Shown: one piece after another, positions 27,213 through 36,814 of the stretch
How the letters are laid out: every line of letters begins with the position of its first letter
Numbering within the stretch: position 1 is the stretch's first letter
From: an uncultured Rhodospirillales bacterium
GTDB taxonomy: Bacteria > Pseudomonadota > Alphaproteobacteria > Azospirillales > Azospirillaceae
NCBI GenBank assembly: GCA_903856295.1
Contig: CAIOBP010000120.1
Location: 1 to 57,864, forward strand
DNA length: 57,864 bases
Reading direction: 5' to 3'
The notes under the pieces: generated by a model
What the model was told of the DNA's origin: nothing
What the model saw: the letters and a program-made list of their open reading frames with translations, nothing else
The model's database searches: none
Position numbers and translations under genes: made by a program

Positions 27213-27994
27213 CAGGCGCTCGCTCCCTGGATGGCTGGCTGAAAGGCCGGCTTCGATTGGTGGCGGGTGAGGGTGGTGGCGGCTTCGGACAGGGCCTTGC
27301 AGCCTTCGAGGGCGCCGCGCACGCCCCGGGCCGCCCGGTCGTTCATGGTGCGCAACTCCTCGACATACCGGGTCATGGTCTCGGAGACCGCCGCGAACTC
27401 GGCCTCATGAGCCCCGGCGTTGACCGCTTCGGCGGCGATGTTGGTGGCGATGCTGGCGGCCTGGGACACGACATCGTCGACCACGCTCACCATCTTGCCG
27501 AGGCGGGTGGTGCCGCCGTTGATGCCGGCGATGCGGGCGGCCATTTCATGAAGGTGCCCGGCGCGGACACGTTCCAGCACATCAAGGGCGCTCTGGCCGG
27601 AAGGCGAGATGTCGGCGATATCCACATGCACCGCAGCTTCCTCCAACTGGCGCAAATGCCTCAGGGTGCGCAGCGCCGAAGTGGTGGTGCCATACAGCGA
27701 CTGTAGTCCCGAGGCGTCGGCGTTGATCTCGACCAGGCGTCGCACCAGACCCCGGGTATACTGGGTCAGCGCCCGCACCGCCGTGCCTCTGGGACCGGCC
27801 CGCCCGGCCGCCAACTCGGCATTGAGGGAGAGGATGCGCATGTCCTCGGACAGGTCGGTCAGTCGGAACAGGGCGCGGTTGGCCAGATTGATGTCCGGAA
27901 ACAGTGCCCGGATCCGAACCTCGACCTGTCTGAGAATCCCGCGATAGCGCCGGGTTCCGGTATTTCGCGGAGTTGGCGTTCCAGAAGGCGACAT
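27212..27994 (-). CDS. helical chemoreceptor-like signalling protein
   Basis: A 260-residue, mainly helical protein without membrane segments. DMRILSLNAELAAGRAG resembles the MCP hairpin tip, while ASIATNIAAEAVNAGAHEAEFAAVSETMTRYVEELR resembles a second MCP-type helix (I break the family text here only to show the A-x-E-A-x-x-A-G pattern). It leads a three-gene operon; its TGA overlaps the ATG of the ODP-like gene. ATG 27994 was chosen; an in-frame start at 28021 exists. It may be the adaptor or signalling arm of the ODP sensor. No exact family name could be given. Confidence 0.6.
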   Translation of the reverse strand: MSPSGTPTPRNTGTRRYRGILRQVEVRIRALFPDINLANRALFRLTDLSEDMRILSLNAELAAGRAGPRGTAVRALTQYTRGLVRRLVEINADASGLQSLYGTTTSALRTLRHLRQLEEAAVHVDIADISPSGQSALDVLERVRAGHLHEMAARIAGINGGTTRLGKMVSVVDDVVSQAASIATNIAAEAVNAGAHEAEFAAVSETMTRYVEELRTMNDRAARGVRGALEGCKALSEAATTLTRHQSKPAFQPAIQGASA

Positions 27995-28413
27995 GGTTCT
28001 CCCCAGCCCAAGACCACACACAAAAAGACGGCCAGACCGGCAGTCCGGTCGGTCGGGTCATTTCCTTAAGTCGTTTGAGCCAAAGCAAATTTCGCGCCAG
28101 GAAATCAGCGTGTGATTTCAGCCGGATAATTTGAGTCTGCCCGTGAAGTGGGCATGGGAAAAGTCAGTCTGTGCAAATTGTGGGCAGTGTTTTGGAGTCA
28201 ATCTGAGCAATCATATAGATTACCGTCCTGGATTTGCGGCGCCGTCATGGAAGTGCTCTTGATTTCGGCACAGTACATTGTGTGTAGCCAAAAGACTAAG
28301 CCATAATATTGTGAGATTCCGGTGTCTATCGCGGCTTTAATGTTCATTACCTCTGGTTGGCACGGCGATTGCGTTCGTTTTTTCTTGCGTATGAATGGAG
28401 AGGGATAAAGCCA
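27995..28413. other. 419-bp intergenic region with regulatory signals
   Basis: No gene seen. It holds a small hairpin on the minus-strand leader of the ODP operon (GACCGG/CCGGTC, 28035-28050), an AT-rich stretch, an imperfect palindrome at 28270-28281 (ACAGTACATTGT) and the sigma-54 promoter listed separately. Confidence 0.6.
28358..28372 (+). promoter_or_regulatory. sigma-54 (RpoN) -24/-12 promoter
   Basis: TGGCACGGCGATTGC matches the RpoN consensus TGGCACG-N4-TTGC at every conserved base and with exact spacing. Transcription would start near 28384, about 30 nt before the ATG of the small gene at 28414. The imperfect palindrome about 80 bp upstream is at a plausible distance for an enhancer-binding protein. 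Confidence 0.8.
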
Positions 28414-28635
28414 ATGCCAACAATGTTCGCCAGCCACAATGGCGGTGTTGCCAATACCGCGATCGTCAAACGCGATGCTCCGGAGTCCGAGATGGCGGCC
28501 GTGGCCGGCTCGGCGTCGCACTCGGTGCCGCTGCTGTCGATTGTCGGAGGACAGCTCGGCCGGGTCACGGCCGCCATCAATTCCGTTGGCTGGAATCACC
28601 ATCAGGTGCCGCGGAGCGAGCGCGTCACGACCTGA
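28414..28635 (+). CDS. 73-residue protein of unknown function behind a sigma-54 promoter
   Basis: The ORF starts MPTMFASHNGGVANTAIV and ends in SERVTT. A purine-rich GGAGAGGG ribosome-binding stretch lies a little far upstream (about 10 nt). The protein has no signal peptide or membrane segment and a mixed Ala/Val/Ser composition; I do not recognise a family. The chief support for it being real is the excellent sigma-54 promoter immediately upstream and lack of any other gene it could serve. It converges with modC. Confidence 0.5.
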   Translation: MPTMFASHNGGVANTAIVKRDAPESEMAAVAGSASHSVPLLSIVGGQLGRVTAAINSVGWNHHQVPRSERVTT

Positions 28636-28706
28636 AGTCCCGCGACACCGGAGGTTTGCCGATAGATGCAACTGCGCGGCCCGTTTCAGGGTTTCGCCAT
28701 GATCGA

Positions 28707-29843
28707 TCAGGCTCCGGTGTCGCTCTTGCCGGCTCCTTCCAGAGCGAAGTCCACCAGCGCCACGCCCTTGATCTGGGCGAAGACCGGCTGGCCGGGGGCC
28801 AGACCGAGGCTGTCCCAGGATTTGCGGGTGACGCGGGCGAGCAGGCGGGCGCCGCGCCCATCGCTGCCCAGCGCCACGGCAACCATCATTTGCACGCCGT
28901 TCTGGGCTTCGGCGGCCAGGATGCGGGCGGGCAGGGTGTTGAGAATGGTGCTCCCCGCCGCCGGCGCGCGGGCCAGACTGACGTCGGAGGCGGCGATGCG
29001 GACGCGCCGGGTCGCGCCCGGTGTCTCCGGATGGCCCGGCACCAGCAGCCGGCCGCCGGCCAGGGCCAGGGTCGCGAGGCCATAGTCCGGATCGAAGTGC
29101 TCGACCACCGCCGGCAGGGTGACGCCGGCCTCGGGCATACGGGCGATCGGCAGCGCCGGGTCGGATTGAAGCTCCTCCAGCGGTCCGGCCGCGGTCACCC
29201 GCCCGCCTTTCAGCAGCACCAGATGATCGGCCAGCCGCTCGACCTCGGCGATGTCGTGGCTGACATAGAGCACCGGCACCGACAGTGCGGTGTGCAACCG
29301 CTCGAGATAGGGCAGAATCTCGTCCTTGCTGAAGCGGTCGAGGGCGGCCAGGGGTTCGTCCATCAGCAGCAGCTTGGGTTGCGACAGCAGCGCCCGGCCG
29401 ATGGCCACCCGCTGGCGCTCGCCTCCGGAAAGGTGCAGCGGCGCCCGTTCGAGCAGGTGGTCCAACCCGAGCAAGCCGGCGACCTCGTCGAAACCAATGG
29501 TCTCCCGCAGGCCGCGCCCGGTGATCCGGCGATGGCCATAAAGCAGGTTGGCGCGCACCGAGAGGTGGGAAAACAGGCTGGCTTCCTGGAAGACATAGCC
29601 GACCGGCCGCCGGTGGGTCGGGCGGACGTCGCGGCCGTCCTGCCAGACCTCGCCGTTCAGCGCGAAATAGCCCTCATCCGGCCTGTGCAGGCCGGCGACG
29701 CAGCGCAGCACCGTGGTTTTGCCGCAGCCGGAGGGACCGAACAGCGCCGTGATCCCCCGTGCCGGCGCCTCGAAGCCGACATCGAGGACAAAGCCGCCGA
29801 GCCGGCTCCGGAAGCGGGCTTCGATAGTCGGAGCGTCGCTCAT
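28707..29843 (-). CDS. modC: molybdate ABC transporter ATP-binding protein
   Basis: A 378-residue ATPase that powers molybdate import. [10 protein letters not shown] is Walker [17 protein letters not shown] the ABC signature, [12 protein letters not shown] Walker B, and [14 protein letters not shown] the switch. The C-terminal 130 residues carry a MOP/TOBE domain ([32 protein letters not shown]) that binds molybdate, distinguishing ModC from other importers. Its ATG overlaps the modB stop. It would supply molybdenum to the molybdoenzyme encoded 15 kb downstream. Confidence 0.95.
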   Translation of the reverse strand: MSDAPTIEARFRSRLGGFVLDVGFEAPARGITALFGPSGCGKTTVLRCVAGLHRPDEGYFALNGEVWQDGRDVRPTHRRPVGYVFQEASLFSHLSVRANLLYGHRRITGRGLRETIGFDEVAGLLGLDHLLERAPLHLSGGERQRVAIGRALLSQPKLLLMDEPLAALDRFSKDEILPYLERLHTALSVPVLYVSHDIAEVERLADHLVLLKGGRVTAAGPLEELQSDPALPIARMPEAGVTLPAVVEHFDPDYGLATLALAGGRLLVPGHPETPGATRRVRIAASDVSLARAPAAGSTILNTLPARILAAEAQNGVQMMVAVALGSDGRGARLLARVTRKSWDSLGLAPGQPVFAQIKGVALVDFALEGAGKSDTGA

Positions 29844-30508
29844 GGCCCGGTCCGCCCGATGCGCTTTTCCAGCACCATCATGCTCAGGATCACCAGGAAG
29901 GAGAAGGCGAGCATGCCTCCGGCCAGCAGATGGGCGGTGCTCCAGTCGCCGGTTTCCACATAGTCGAAGATGGTCACGGACAGCACCCGGGTCTGGCCGG
30001 GAATGTTGCCGCCGATCATCAGCACGACGCCGAACTCGCCGACGGTGTGGGCGAAGCCGAGCACGGCGCCGGTGAGGAAGCCGCGCCGCGCCAGTGGCAG
30101 CGCCACGGTGAAGAAGCGGTCGAGCGGCCCGGCGCCCAGGGTCGCCGCCACCTCGTGCGGCCGGTCGCCGATCGCCTCGAAGGCGTTGCGGATCGGCTGG
30201 ACCACGAAGGGCATCGAGTAGAGCACCGAACCGATCACCAGTCCGGGAAAGCTGAAGGCCAGCGAATGGGCGCCCCACAGCCCGGCCAGCCAGCCGCCGG
30301 GGCCATGGGGGCCGAGCAGCAGCAGCAGATAGAAGCCGAGCACGGTCGGCGGCAGCACCAGCGGCAGCGCCACCACGGTGGCCACCGCCTCCTTCCACCA
30401 CACCGGGCTGCGCGCCAGCCACCACGCGAGCGGCGTGCCGACCACCAGCAGAATCGCGGTGGTCAGCGCCGCCAGGTGCAGAGTCAGCAGGATCGGCTGG
30501 ACGAGCAT
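29840..30508 (-). CDS. modB: molybdate ABC transporter permease
   Basis: A 222-residue inner-membrane protein with five to six helices. The EAA-type loop that docks the ATPase is visible as [25 protein letters not shown], split here as [10 protein letters not shown] then [27 protein letters not shown] and [20 protein letters not shown] are conserved ModB segments. It lies directly between modA and modC, 4 nt after the modA stop and overlapping modC by 4 nt. Confidence 0.95.
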   Translation of the reverse strand: MLVQPILLTLHLAALTTAILLVVGTPLAWWLARSPVWWKEAVATVVALPLVLPPTVLGFYLLLLLGPHGPGGWLAGLWGAHSLAFSFPGLVIGSVLYSMPFVVQPIRNAFEAIGDRPHEVAATLGAGPLDRFFTVALPLARRGFLTGAVLGFAHTVGEFGVVLMIGGNIPGQTRVLSVTIFDYVETGDWSTAHLLAGGMLAFSFLVILSMMVLEKRIGRTGP

Positions 30509-30512
30509 CGGG

Positions 30513-31271
30513 TCAGGGCGCCGGGGCGGTGCCGTAGCCGTAGGTCTCGATCACCTTCAGCGCCTCCGGCCCCTTGAGGAAGTCGAGGAACGCCTTGGCC
30601 ACCGGATCGGCGGCGCCCTTGGCCAGCAGCACGGCATCCTGACGGATGGGCGCGTGCAGCGTCTCCGGCACCAGCCAGGAGGAGCCCCCGGCCTTGGCGA
30701 TCACCTGAGACAGCGCCACGAAGCCCAATTCGGCGTTGCCGGTGTCGACGAACTGGAAGGTTTGGGCGATGTTGTTGCCCTGGACCAGCTTGGGCGCGAG
30801 CGCCTCGTAGAGACCGAGCTTTTGCAGCGTCTCGACGGCGGCGGCGCCATAGGGCGCGAGCTTGGGGTTGGCCACCGCCAGCTTTTCGAAACCGCCGCTT
30901 CTCAGCACCGCCTCGCTGGCCGGGAGGGCCGAGCTTTTGCCCCACAGCACCAACCGGCCAATGGCGTAGGTGAAGCGCGAACCGGCCACCGCCAGCCCCT
31001 CGCCGAGCAGCTTGCCCGGTGTTTCCGCGTCGGCGGCGAGCAGCACGGCGAACGGCGCGTCCTGCTTGATCTGGGTGTAGAACTGGCCGGTCGAGCCGAA
31101 GCCCAGCTCCACCGCGTGGCCGCTCCTGGTCTCGAACGCCTTGGCGATTTCCTTGGCCGGTTCGGCGAAGTTGGCGGCGACCGCGACCAGGGGGCCGGCG
31201 GCGGCGGCGCGGCCCGAGAGCGCCAGCAGAACCAGCGCGGCTGGTAGAACCAAACGGAACAGGCTTTTCAT
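30513..31271 (-). CDS. modA: periplasmic molybdate-binding protein
   Basis: A 252-residue protein with a Sec signal ([19 protein letters not shown]). The mature start [21 protein letters not shown] and the segment [19 protein letters not shown] resemble ModA: VAANF and the GSTGQ oxyanion-binding loop. Later motifs [15 protein letters not shown] are also family text. ATG 31271 is preceded by a GGGG-rich ribosome site and gives a proper signal peptide, so the in-frame start at 31346 was not used. It is the first gene of modABC. Confidence 0.95.
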   Translation of the reverse strand: MKSLFRLVLPAALVLLALSGRAAAAGPLVAVAANFAEPAKEIAKAFETRSGHAVELGFGSTGQFYTQIKQDAPFAVLLAADAETPGKLLGEGLAVAGSRFTYAIGRLVLWGKSSALPASEAVLRSGGFEKLAVANPKLAPYGAAAVETLQKLGLYEALAPKLVQGNNIAQTFQFVDTGNAELGFVALSQVIAKAGGSSWLVPETLHAPIRQDAVLLAKGAADPVAKAFLDFLKGPEALKVIETYGYGTAPAP

Positions 31272-31594
31272 CGCAAGACCCCCCTTTTTGGGCTTTCGCC
31301 CGGTGAGCGGACTGATAACGCTGGCATCGTAATGTAGGTGTGCCAAGATGCCACGGACATTTTCCGGAAAAATGTCACCGGCATGTCAAATCGCAATGCG
31401 CGGCCGCGCCCGACCGTGTACACGAACGGCGGGGATCGATGGCTGTCGGGACGGGGGGGAAAGTTCGGCGGTTGATGGTGCGGGAGCCTCGGCGGCTTGC
31501 GGCCGGATCATCGCGGTATCGCGTCGATAACAGTGAATATTGCCAGAAGCAGGCCCGAGACCAGCGCCGCATGCAGGGGACGAATGGCTAGCAT
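31272..31594. other. divergent intergenic region between modA and mamX
   Basis: 323 bp without a supported gene. It contains the palindrome listed at 31356-31376; no canonical ModE-type Mo box (TATA-rich arms) was found. Confidence 0.6.
31356..31376. promoter_or_regulatory. 21-bp inverted repeat, candidate operator
   Basis: GACATTT (31356-31362) and AAATGTC (31370-31376) form a perfect 7-bp arm pair around TCCGGAA. A further ATGTC half-site follows 13 bp later. The site is about 85 bp upstream of modA and 219 bp upstream of mamX, where a dimeric regulator could act on either gene. The protein that binds it cannot be named. Confidence 0.5.
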
Positions 31595-32413
31595 ATGAAG
31601 ATCAACTTTCCAGCGCGCCAGGATATCGCCCCCTGGATCATGGCTTTTGGCATTGTCTTTGGCATGGCGATGTTTTTGATGGCCGTGTTCAACAAGAATC
31701 CCTGGAGCGATCATACATACGCCAAAGCGTCTCCGATCATCGCCGGCATGCCGGGGCCTCACCGGGATGGCCGCGAGAAGATGGTTTGTTCCAGTTGTCA
31801 TATCGTGGTCCCGGCAAAACAGGTCGCCGGTCCCAAGAGTTGGGTGCTGCCGATCGTGCAAGGGACGAAGGCGCCGCATGTCGACGGTCGTGAAAATGCC
31901 CCGTGTGCCAATTGCCATACAATATTGGCCAAGGATATCGGGACGGCGCCGACCGGGCCTCAACTGCGTCCGGCGAAGAGTTCCACTCCGGCATCACCAA
32001 AAATGCAGACTGTCGCCATTCCCGTCGATCTGAATGGCCCGCCACCGGCGGAGATATTGTCTCCGGAAGCCCATGAGTGGTTTCAGGCCTACCGCTTCCA
32101 GGGGAACGTTTTGCGAGTCTCGGGCACGGGCAGCCGGTCTGTGTGGGGCGATGTCTATGTGCTGATCGATGACGGCATCAATGCGCCGGGGTGGCTCGAT
32201 CTTGCTCCCCGCCTGTTCCTGCAATCCGGGGGCTGCTTTGTTCGTCCCGGCATGTTCGTCAAGGGCACGGCGTATCACGATCCAGCTGGTGGCCCCGGCA
32301 GTCTCGGCTACGCCAAAAGTATCATGGTGAATGGTGAGTTTTGCGCTCTGCGGGACTCGCACCTTAATGGATTGTGGGAAGAAGTTGGTGGAGCCGATGC
32401 CGAAGAGCCTTGA
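31595..32413 (+). CDS. mamX: magnetosome c-type cytochrome MamX
   Basis: A 272-residue protein anchored by one N-terminal membrane segment (about residues 12-32). It has two magnetochrome motifs: PHRDGRE then CSSCH (C65, C68, H69), and PHVDGRE then CANCH (C104, C107, H108). The paired HxDGRE...CxxCH pattern is specific to magnetosome cytochromes (MamE, MamP, MamT, MamX). Two motifs, a C-terminal OB-like domain (about 140-260) and immediate linkage to mamZ identify it as MamX, which in Magnetospirillum is 269 residues and takes part in redox control of magnetite formation. The gene overlaps mamZ by 17 nt. GC content is lower than in surrounding genes. Confidence 0.9.
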   Translation: MKINFPARQDIAPWIMAFGIVFGMAMFLMAVFNKNPWSDHTYAKASPIIAGMPGPHRDGREKMVCSSCHIVVPAKQVAGPKSWVLPIVQGTKAPHVDGRENAPCANCHTILAKDIGTAPTGPQLRPAKSSTPASPKMQTVAIPVDLNGPPPAEILSPEAHEWFQAYRFQGNVLRVSGTGSRSVWGDVYVLIDDGINAPGWLDLAPRLFLQSGGCFVRPGMFVKGTAYHDPAGGPGSLGYAKSIMVNGEFCALRDSHLNGLWEEVGGADAEEP

Positions 32414-34511
32414 GAATCCCGCATCCGCGCCTGTCCAGCGGTTCGGCCGGCTACAGTGGAACACGATATACTTGCTGTCGTGTTCTGGTGCCATGGTTGC
32501 TGCGCTTACAATCAGTATTCAGCCGCTACTGCTTGATACGGTGTTTGGTATCGCCTTCGAGAAAGAGGGGGCAATCAACGCCGATATTCAAGTCTTCGCG
32601 GAAATCGCCTCGATCCTTGGGGTCGGTTGGTTCGGATTGCTGTCCGACCGTATCGGACGTCTTCCGATCATCAAGGGCGGCTTTCTGGCAATTTGCGCGG
32701 GCACGCTGTTGTCGCTGATCAGTCTCAATGTCGGTCTGACCGTCGGGACGGGAGCGCTGGCCCTGCTCTATGTCACGCGCGCGCTTATTTCGGGCGGTGC
32801 CGATGCCGTTCAGCTTGAGTTGTCAACACTGGTTGGCGATGTTTCGGAGTTTCACAACAGACCAAAATTGCTGACCGACGTCATTTTCATGATGGTCTTT
32901 GGCGGAACCGTTCTTTCTTCTATCATCATGCAGGTTGCCGAACAAAAAAATGGCATCGTGTTGATTGTCGCGATTCCGATGCTGGCCGGCGTGTTCGGTT
33001 ATTTTATGTCTAAGAACAATCTGTATGATATCTCTGCGAGAACTGACAGCCGGGAGAACCCCTTGCGTCAGGTGTTCCGGTTTGTCAGCCGTGATCCTCG
33101 AATGCAGTTGGCTTTTGTCGCGACATTTTACACGCGTGCCGACGTAATTGTTTTGAGCCTGTTCTATACACTCTGGTGCATTTCGGTCTCCGACATTGTT
33201 GGCGTGACGCGGTTGTTCGCGGCCACCCACGCCGCGGTTCTGATCGGCCTGCTGGGGGCGAGCGTCCTGGCGTCGATTCCGATATGGAAAATGGTCATCG
33301 AACGCCAAAGCCGGATATCGGCGATCGGCGCCAGCTTGTCCATGGCCGGCATCGGCTATCTTTCACTTGGTTTGTTCGCGAATCCGTTCAATTGGCTGAT
33401 CATCATGCCAATGGTGCTCATTGGAATTGGTCATGCCGGCTGCATGGTTACTTTGCAGGTTCTGACTGTCGACATCGCACCTCGAAGGATACTTGGTGCT
33501 GTTCTTGGCATGGCCTACCTGACCGGCGGTGCCGGCATCATCATGCTGACGCAAAGCGGCGGATATTATTTCGACGCCGTTGGACCCCGGGCGCCCTTCA
33601 TGCTGATGGGAACGGCCAAGCTCCTGGTCACGCTGTTCGCCGGTTGGCTGATCTTGAACGGCATTGATGAAACCGTCGATCATACAATGAAGATCAGCCG
33701 GAAGGTCGACTGGAAGCCCCTGGTTTTCATGACGGCCTCTTTGCCTTTCATATGGCTGCTCGGGCGATTCTTGATCGGCGGCTACATGCTTGGCCCCTCA
33801 TTGACCGAGACCCCTGTCGGTTTCATCAATCGCTATTTGGGGGACTGGGCTTTTACCTTCATGATTATTTCTCTGGCCATGCGTCCGGTTCAAGAAATCA
33901 CCGGTATCAGCACGCTGGCGAAATACCGCAGGATGGTCGGGCTTTATGCGTTTTTCTATGCCGTTCTGCACGTCATCGCCTTCATCGCCCTGGAGTGGGC
34001 GTTCAATCTCGATGACATGATCGCCGACGTTTATAAAAGACCGTTCATCATTCTGGGGTTGATTTCCTTCATGCTGATGGTGCCCCTGGCGGTCACCTCG
34101 ACAAACGCCCAGATCAAGCGCCTGGGCGGAAAGCGTTGGAAGCAACTGCACCGCTCGGTCTATGTCATCAATGTCTTGATTGCCCTACACTTCATCTTTG
34201 CCGCCAATCACGAAAACGGTGAACCATATATATATGCGGCAGTCGTGCTGGCTCTGATTCTGTATCGGACGAAACTGTCCGATAAGTGGCCGCTGTTGAG
34301 AAAGCTGGGGTCGGCATTCACGGTTTTTCGTGTGCAGTATCGATCGCGGATATGTACCTTATGCACCGGTTTTCTTGGAAAGCTGTCCACCAAGAGGGGA
34401 TGTTATGGTGGTGAGGGCTGTGGCGCGGCTATTCAGGCCCAGGTGCTCCAGGATGAGTTCGCCCCGCCGAAGCCTCGTCCGGATAACGCGCCGTCCGAGG
34501 CCAACCGCTGA
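32397..34511 (+). CDS. mamZ: magnetosome MFS/ferric-reductase fusion MamZ
   Basis: A 704-residue fusion protein. The first 430 residues are a 12-helix major facilitator domain (LLSDRIGRLPIIKGG is the loop 2-3 signature). The remainder, from about 450, is a YedZ/MsrQ-like heme-binding ferric reductase membrane domain: DWAFTFMIISLAMRPVQE, YAVLHVIAF, WKQLHRSVYVINVLIALHF with the expected histidines. This MFS plus ferric reductase arrangement is that of MamZ; MamH has the MFS part only. It probably moves and reduces iron at the magnetosome membrane. Start ATG 32397 overlaps mamX. The last 80 residues form a Cys- and Lys-rich tail (CTLCTG, RGCYGGEGC), not obviously part of either domain. Confidence 0.9.
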   Translation: MPKSLENPASAPVQRFGRLQWNTIYLLSCSGAMVAALTISIQPLLLDTVFGIAFEKEGAINADIQVFAEIASILGVGWFGLLSDRIGRLPIIKGGFLAICAGTLLSLISLNVGLTVGTGALALLYVTRALISGGADAVQLELSTLVGDVSEFHNRPKLLTDVIFMMVFGGTVLSSIIMQVAEQKNGIVLIVAIPMLAGVFGYFMSKNNLYDISARTDSRENPLRQVFRFVSRDPRMQLAFVATFYTRADVIVLSLFYTLWCISVSDIVGVTRLFAATHAAVLIGLLGASVLASIPIWKMVIERQSRISAIGASLSMAGIGYLSLGLFANPFNWLIIMPMVLIGIGHAGCMVTLQVLTVDIAPRRILGAVLGMAYLTGGAGIIMLTQSGGYYFDAVGPRAPFMLMGTAKLLVTLFAGWLILNGIDETVDHTMKISRKVDWKPLVFMTASLPFIWLLGRFLIGGYMLGPSLTETPVGFINRYLGDWAFTFMIISLAMRPVQEITGISTLAKYRRMVGLYAFFYAVLHVIAFIALEWAFNLDDMIADVYKRPFIILGLISFMLMVPLAVTSTNAQIKRLGGKRWKQLHRSVYVINVLIALHFIFAANHENGEPYIYAAVVLALILYRTKLSDKWPLLRKLGSAFTVFRVQYRSRICTLCTGFLGKLSTKRGCYGGEGCGAAIQAQVLQDEFAPPKPRPDNAPSEANR

Positions 34512-34574
34512 TCCCGAGCGCGCCCCTCGACATGAGCGGCCGCGCGCCGGTATCGCCGGAGACGAGGGTCAGGA

Positions 34575-36686
34575 CTAGGTTATCTTGGCGTTCCGGATGA
34601 AGGGAGCATAGGCCCGGTCGGAAACCTGGATGTGCTCGACCAACCAGCGTTTGACGAACTCCATGGTTTCGATAATCAGGCTATTGCTTTCGCTTTCCAT
34701 GTAGCGATCACGAATGCTTTTTGCCTTGTCGACGAACATCCGGTGCTCGTCTCGTTGGGCCTGGAGCCCCTGATACTTGACCGAGGCCAGAGCTTCCTCT
34801 TCACGGCGGAAGTGGTTGACCGTGTAGTCGATCAGGGCGTCCAGGGTGCGCAAGATGGTGGCCTTTGCGCTGCCATCGCGCATCGCCGTGGCCAGATCGT
34901 TGAAAAGACGGAACAATTGCTTGTGGTCATCGTCGAGGGCGGGATGGTTGACGCTCAGGCTATCGCGCCATTCGAGCGTCGGCACATCGGAAGACGCCTC
35001 GTTGGCCCCCCTGACGACCTGACGGACATCCGCGAGGAACCGTGTAACGGTGTTCTGCATCTGCTCGGTTTCGCCATAGACCTGATTTGCGGCAATGGCT
35101 ACGTTATCGACAATCTTGACGGCATCCTGGGACACCCGTGTGACGTCTGATATGCGCTCGGTCACCAATCTCGTGCTTTCCGCCGCTTCCCCGGCGTGGC
35201 TGGCAATCTCTTTGGTTGTGCTCTCCTGGCGTCCCATCTCGGATGCGATGGTGTTGGCGATTTCGTTGATCGATCCGATGGTGCGGGAAATATTGCCGAT
35301 CGCCGACACGGCTTCGGCGGTTTCCTGCTGAACCTGGGAGATGCGGGCGGCGATATCCTCGGTCGCCTTGCCGGTCTGGTTGGCCAGATTCTTGACCTCG
35401 CCGGCCACCACCGCGAAACCCTTGCCGGCATCACCGGCCCGGGCCGCCTCGATGGTGGCGTTGAGCGCCAGCAGGTTGGTTTGACTGGCGATATTGGAAA
35501 TCAGCTTCAAGACCTCGCCGATGTCGGCGACGGTCTGGCTCAGGCTCTGGATGCGCTGGTTGGTCGCTCCGGCCTGATCCACGGCGCTCGCCGCGACGAC
35601 GGCGGCGCGCGACACTCGCTCCCCGATCGAACCGATGCTGACCGCCAGGTCGCCCGCGGCCGAGGACACCGCCCGGGCGTTGCCGTTGGCCTGATCGGCG
35701 GCGGAGGAGGCGAGGGACGCGGTCTTGAAGGTTTCGGAAACGCCCGCGCTCAGGGCGTCGGAGGCGCTTGAGACCTCCTTCACCGAGTTGGAGACCGAAC
35801 CGAACAGACGGGCCACCGCGCCCGAAAAATCGTTGGCGAGAACCTCGATTCTCTGCTGGCGCCCGGCCCGCTCGGCCTGGGCCTGCTGGGAGCGGATGCG
35901 CTCCATCTCGATGGCGTGGTCCTTGAAGACCTGAACCGTTGCCGCCATCGAACCGATTTCGTCATTGGCGTCAATGTGGGGCACGGTCACCGAGAGATCG
36001 CCGTCCGCGAGGGTTTTCATCGCCTCGGTGATGCGGCGCAACGGAGCGACGATTCTGCGCGAGACGATCAGGGATGCCACGACAATGCCGCCGGTAATTC
36101 CAACAATCGTCAAGATAATGATCAGCCAGAAATCCCGGCGATACTCCGAGGCAACCTCGTCTCTCAGGCGCAGGACTTCCCGTTCATTGGCGGCGGACAG
36201 GGTTTTGATTTTGTCATTGAGAGCGGTTCGTACCGCCCGGTTGGCGTCATTGTCCCCGAAGGTCCGGGCCTCGTCCAGACCGACCTCCCGGGACAGGCGG
36301 ACCAGTTCGGTGCGGAAGCGGATGAACTCTTCGGTCGCCTGTTTGGCGGCATCGAAGGCGCTCCGTTGTTCTCCGGGATAGGCCTCGCTCCAGTTGCCGA
36401 GGGCGGCGCGCAGACGCTCAAGGCTGGCCAGCAGCGGTAAGGCGTACTTTTCCGATTCGCTCCGAGATTTCGACATGTAGATCCCGCGCGAATCCATCAC
36501 CACCGCGAGAATCAGGCCGTTGACCCGCTCGCCGAGGATGGCGCCCCTCGAGGCTCCCTCCATTTTCGTCACGACCTCCTCGTAGGAGGTGAGAATCCGG
36601 ATGCCATACAGGCTCACGGTGGCGGCGGCCAGGGCCAGGATGGCCATCGCGAGGTAGACGCGAGCGCTGATACTCTTCGTGTTCAT
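34575..36686 (-). CDS. methyl-accepting chemotaxis protein with C-terminal hemerythrin domain
   Basis: A 703-residue chemoreceptor. A membrane helix (about 8-30), a short periplasmic 4-helix region, a second helix near 185-210, HAMP, then the MCP signalling domain with the tip [18 protein letters not shown] and [16 protein letters not shown]. The C-terminal 135 residues are a bacteriohemerythrin: [28 protein letters not shown] and [10 protein letters not shown] supply the His/Glu/Asp ligands for a diiron site. Such domains sense oxygen or deliver it. ATG 36686 was chosen over a TTG 12 nt upstream. It converges with mamZ and is the last gene of a sensory gene group. Confidence 0.95.
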   Translation of the reverse strand: MNTKSISARVYLAMAILALAAATVSLYGIRILTSYEEVVTKMEGASRGAILGERVNGLILAVVMDSRGIYMSKSRSESEKYALPLLASLERLRAALGNWSEAYPGEQRSAFDAAKQATEEFIRFRTELVRLSREVGLDEARTFGDNDANRAVRTALNDKIKTLSAANEREVLRLRDEVASEYRRDFWLIIILTIVGITGGIVVASLIVSRRIVAPLRRITEAMKTLADGDLSVTVPHIDANDEIGSMAATVQVFKDHAIEMERIRSQQAQAERAGRQQRIEVLANDFSGAVARLFGSVSNSVKEVSSASDALSAGVSETFKTASLASSAADQANGNARAVSSAAGDLAVSIGSIGERVSRAAVVAASAVDQAGATNQRIQSLSQTVADIGEVLKLISNIASQTNLLALNATIEAARAGDAGKGFAVVAGEVKNLANQTGKATEDIAARISQVQQETAEAVSAIGNISRTIGSINEIANTIASEMGRQESTTKEIASHAGEAAESTRLVTERISDVTRVSQDAVKIVDNVAIAANQVYGETEQMQNTVTRFLADVRQVVRGANEASSDVPTLEWRDSLSVNHPALDDDHKQLFRLFNDLATAMRDGSAKATILRTLDALIDYTVNHFRREEEALASVKYQGLQAQRDEHRMFVDKAKSIRDRYMESESNSLIIETMEFVKRWLVEHIQVSDRAYAPFIRNAKIT

Positions 36687-36814
36687 CGATCTCTCCAAAC
36701 GCGTCGTTGTCGGACGAATGCTTCGCGGTTGATCTGCCTATTTTGTAATCCGACTCTCTAAAAAATTCCGGCCGGGCTGGCGCTGGCAGTCAGGTGCTCG
36801 GCTCTGGGAAAATT

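Noticed and set aside
28035-28050. Hairpin in the leader of the ODP operon as an attenuator
   Set aside because: The 6-bp stem is short and its T-run is offset by several bases, so attenuation cannot be supported.
28198-28671. A 157-codon minus-strand ORF before modC
   Set aside because: It overlaps the sigma-54 promoter and the small plus-strand gene and has no recognisable content.
31272-31594. ModE-type Mo box upstream of modA
   Set aside because: No TATA-rich inverted arms of the expected kind; only an unrelated palindrome was found.
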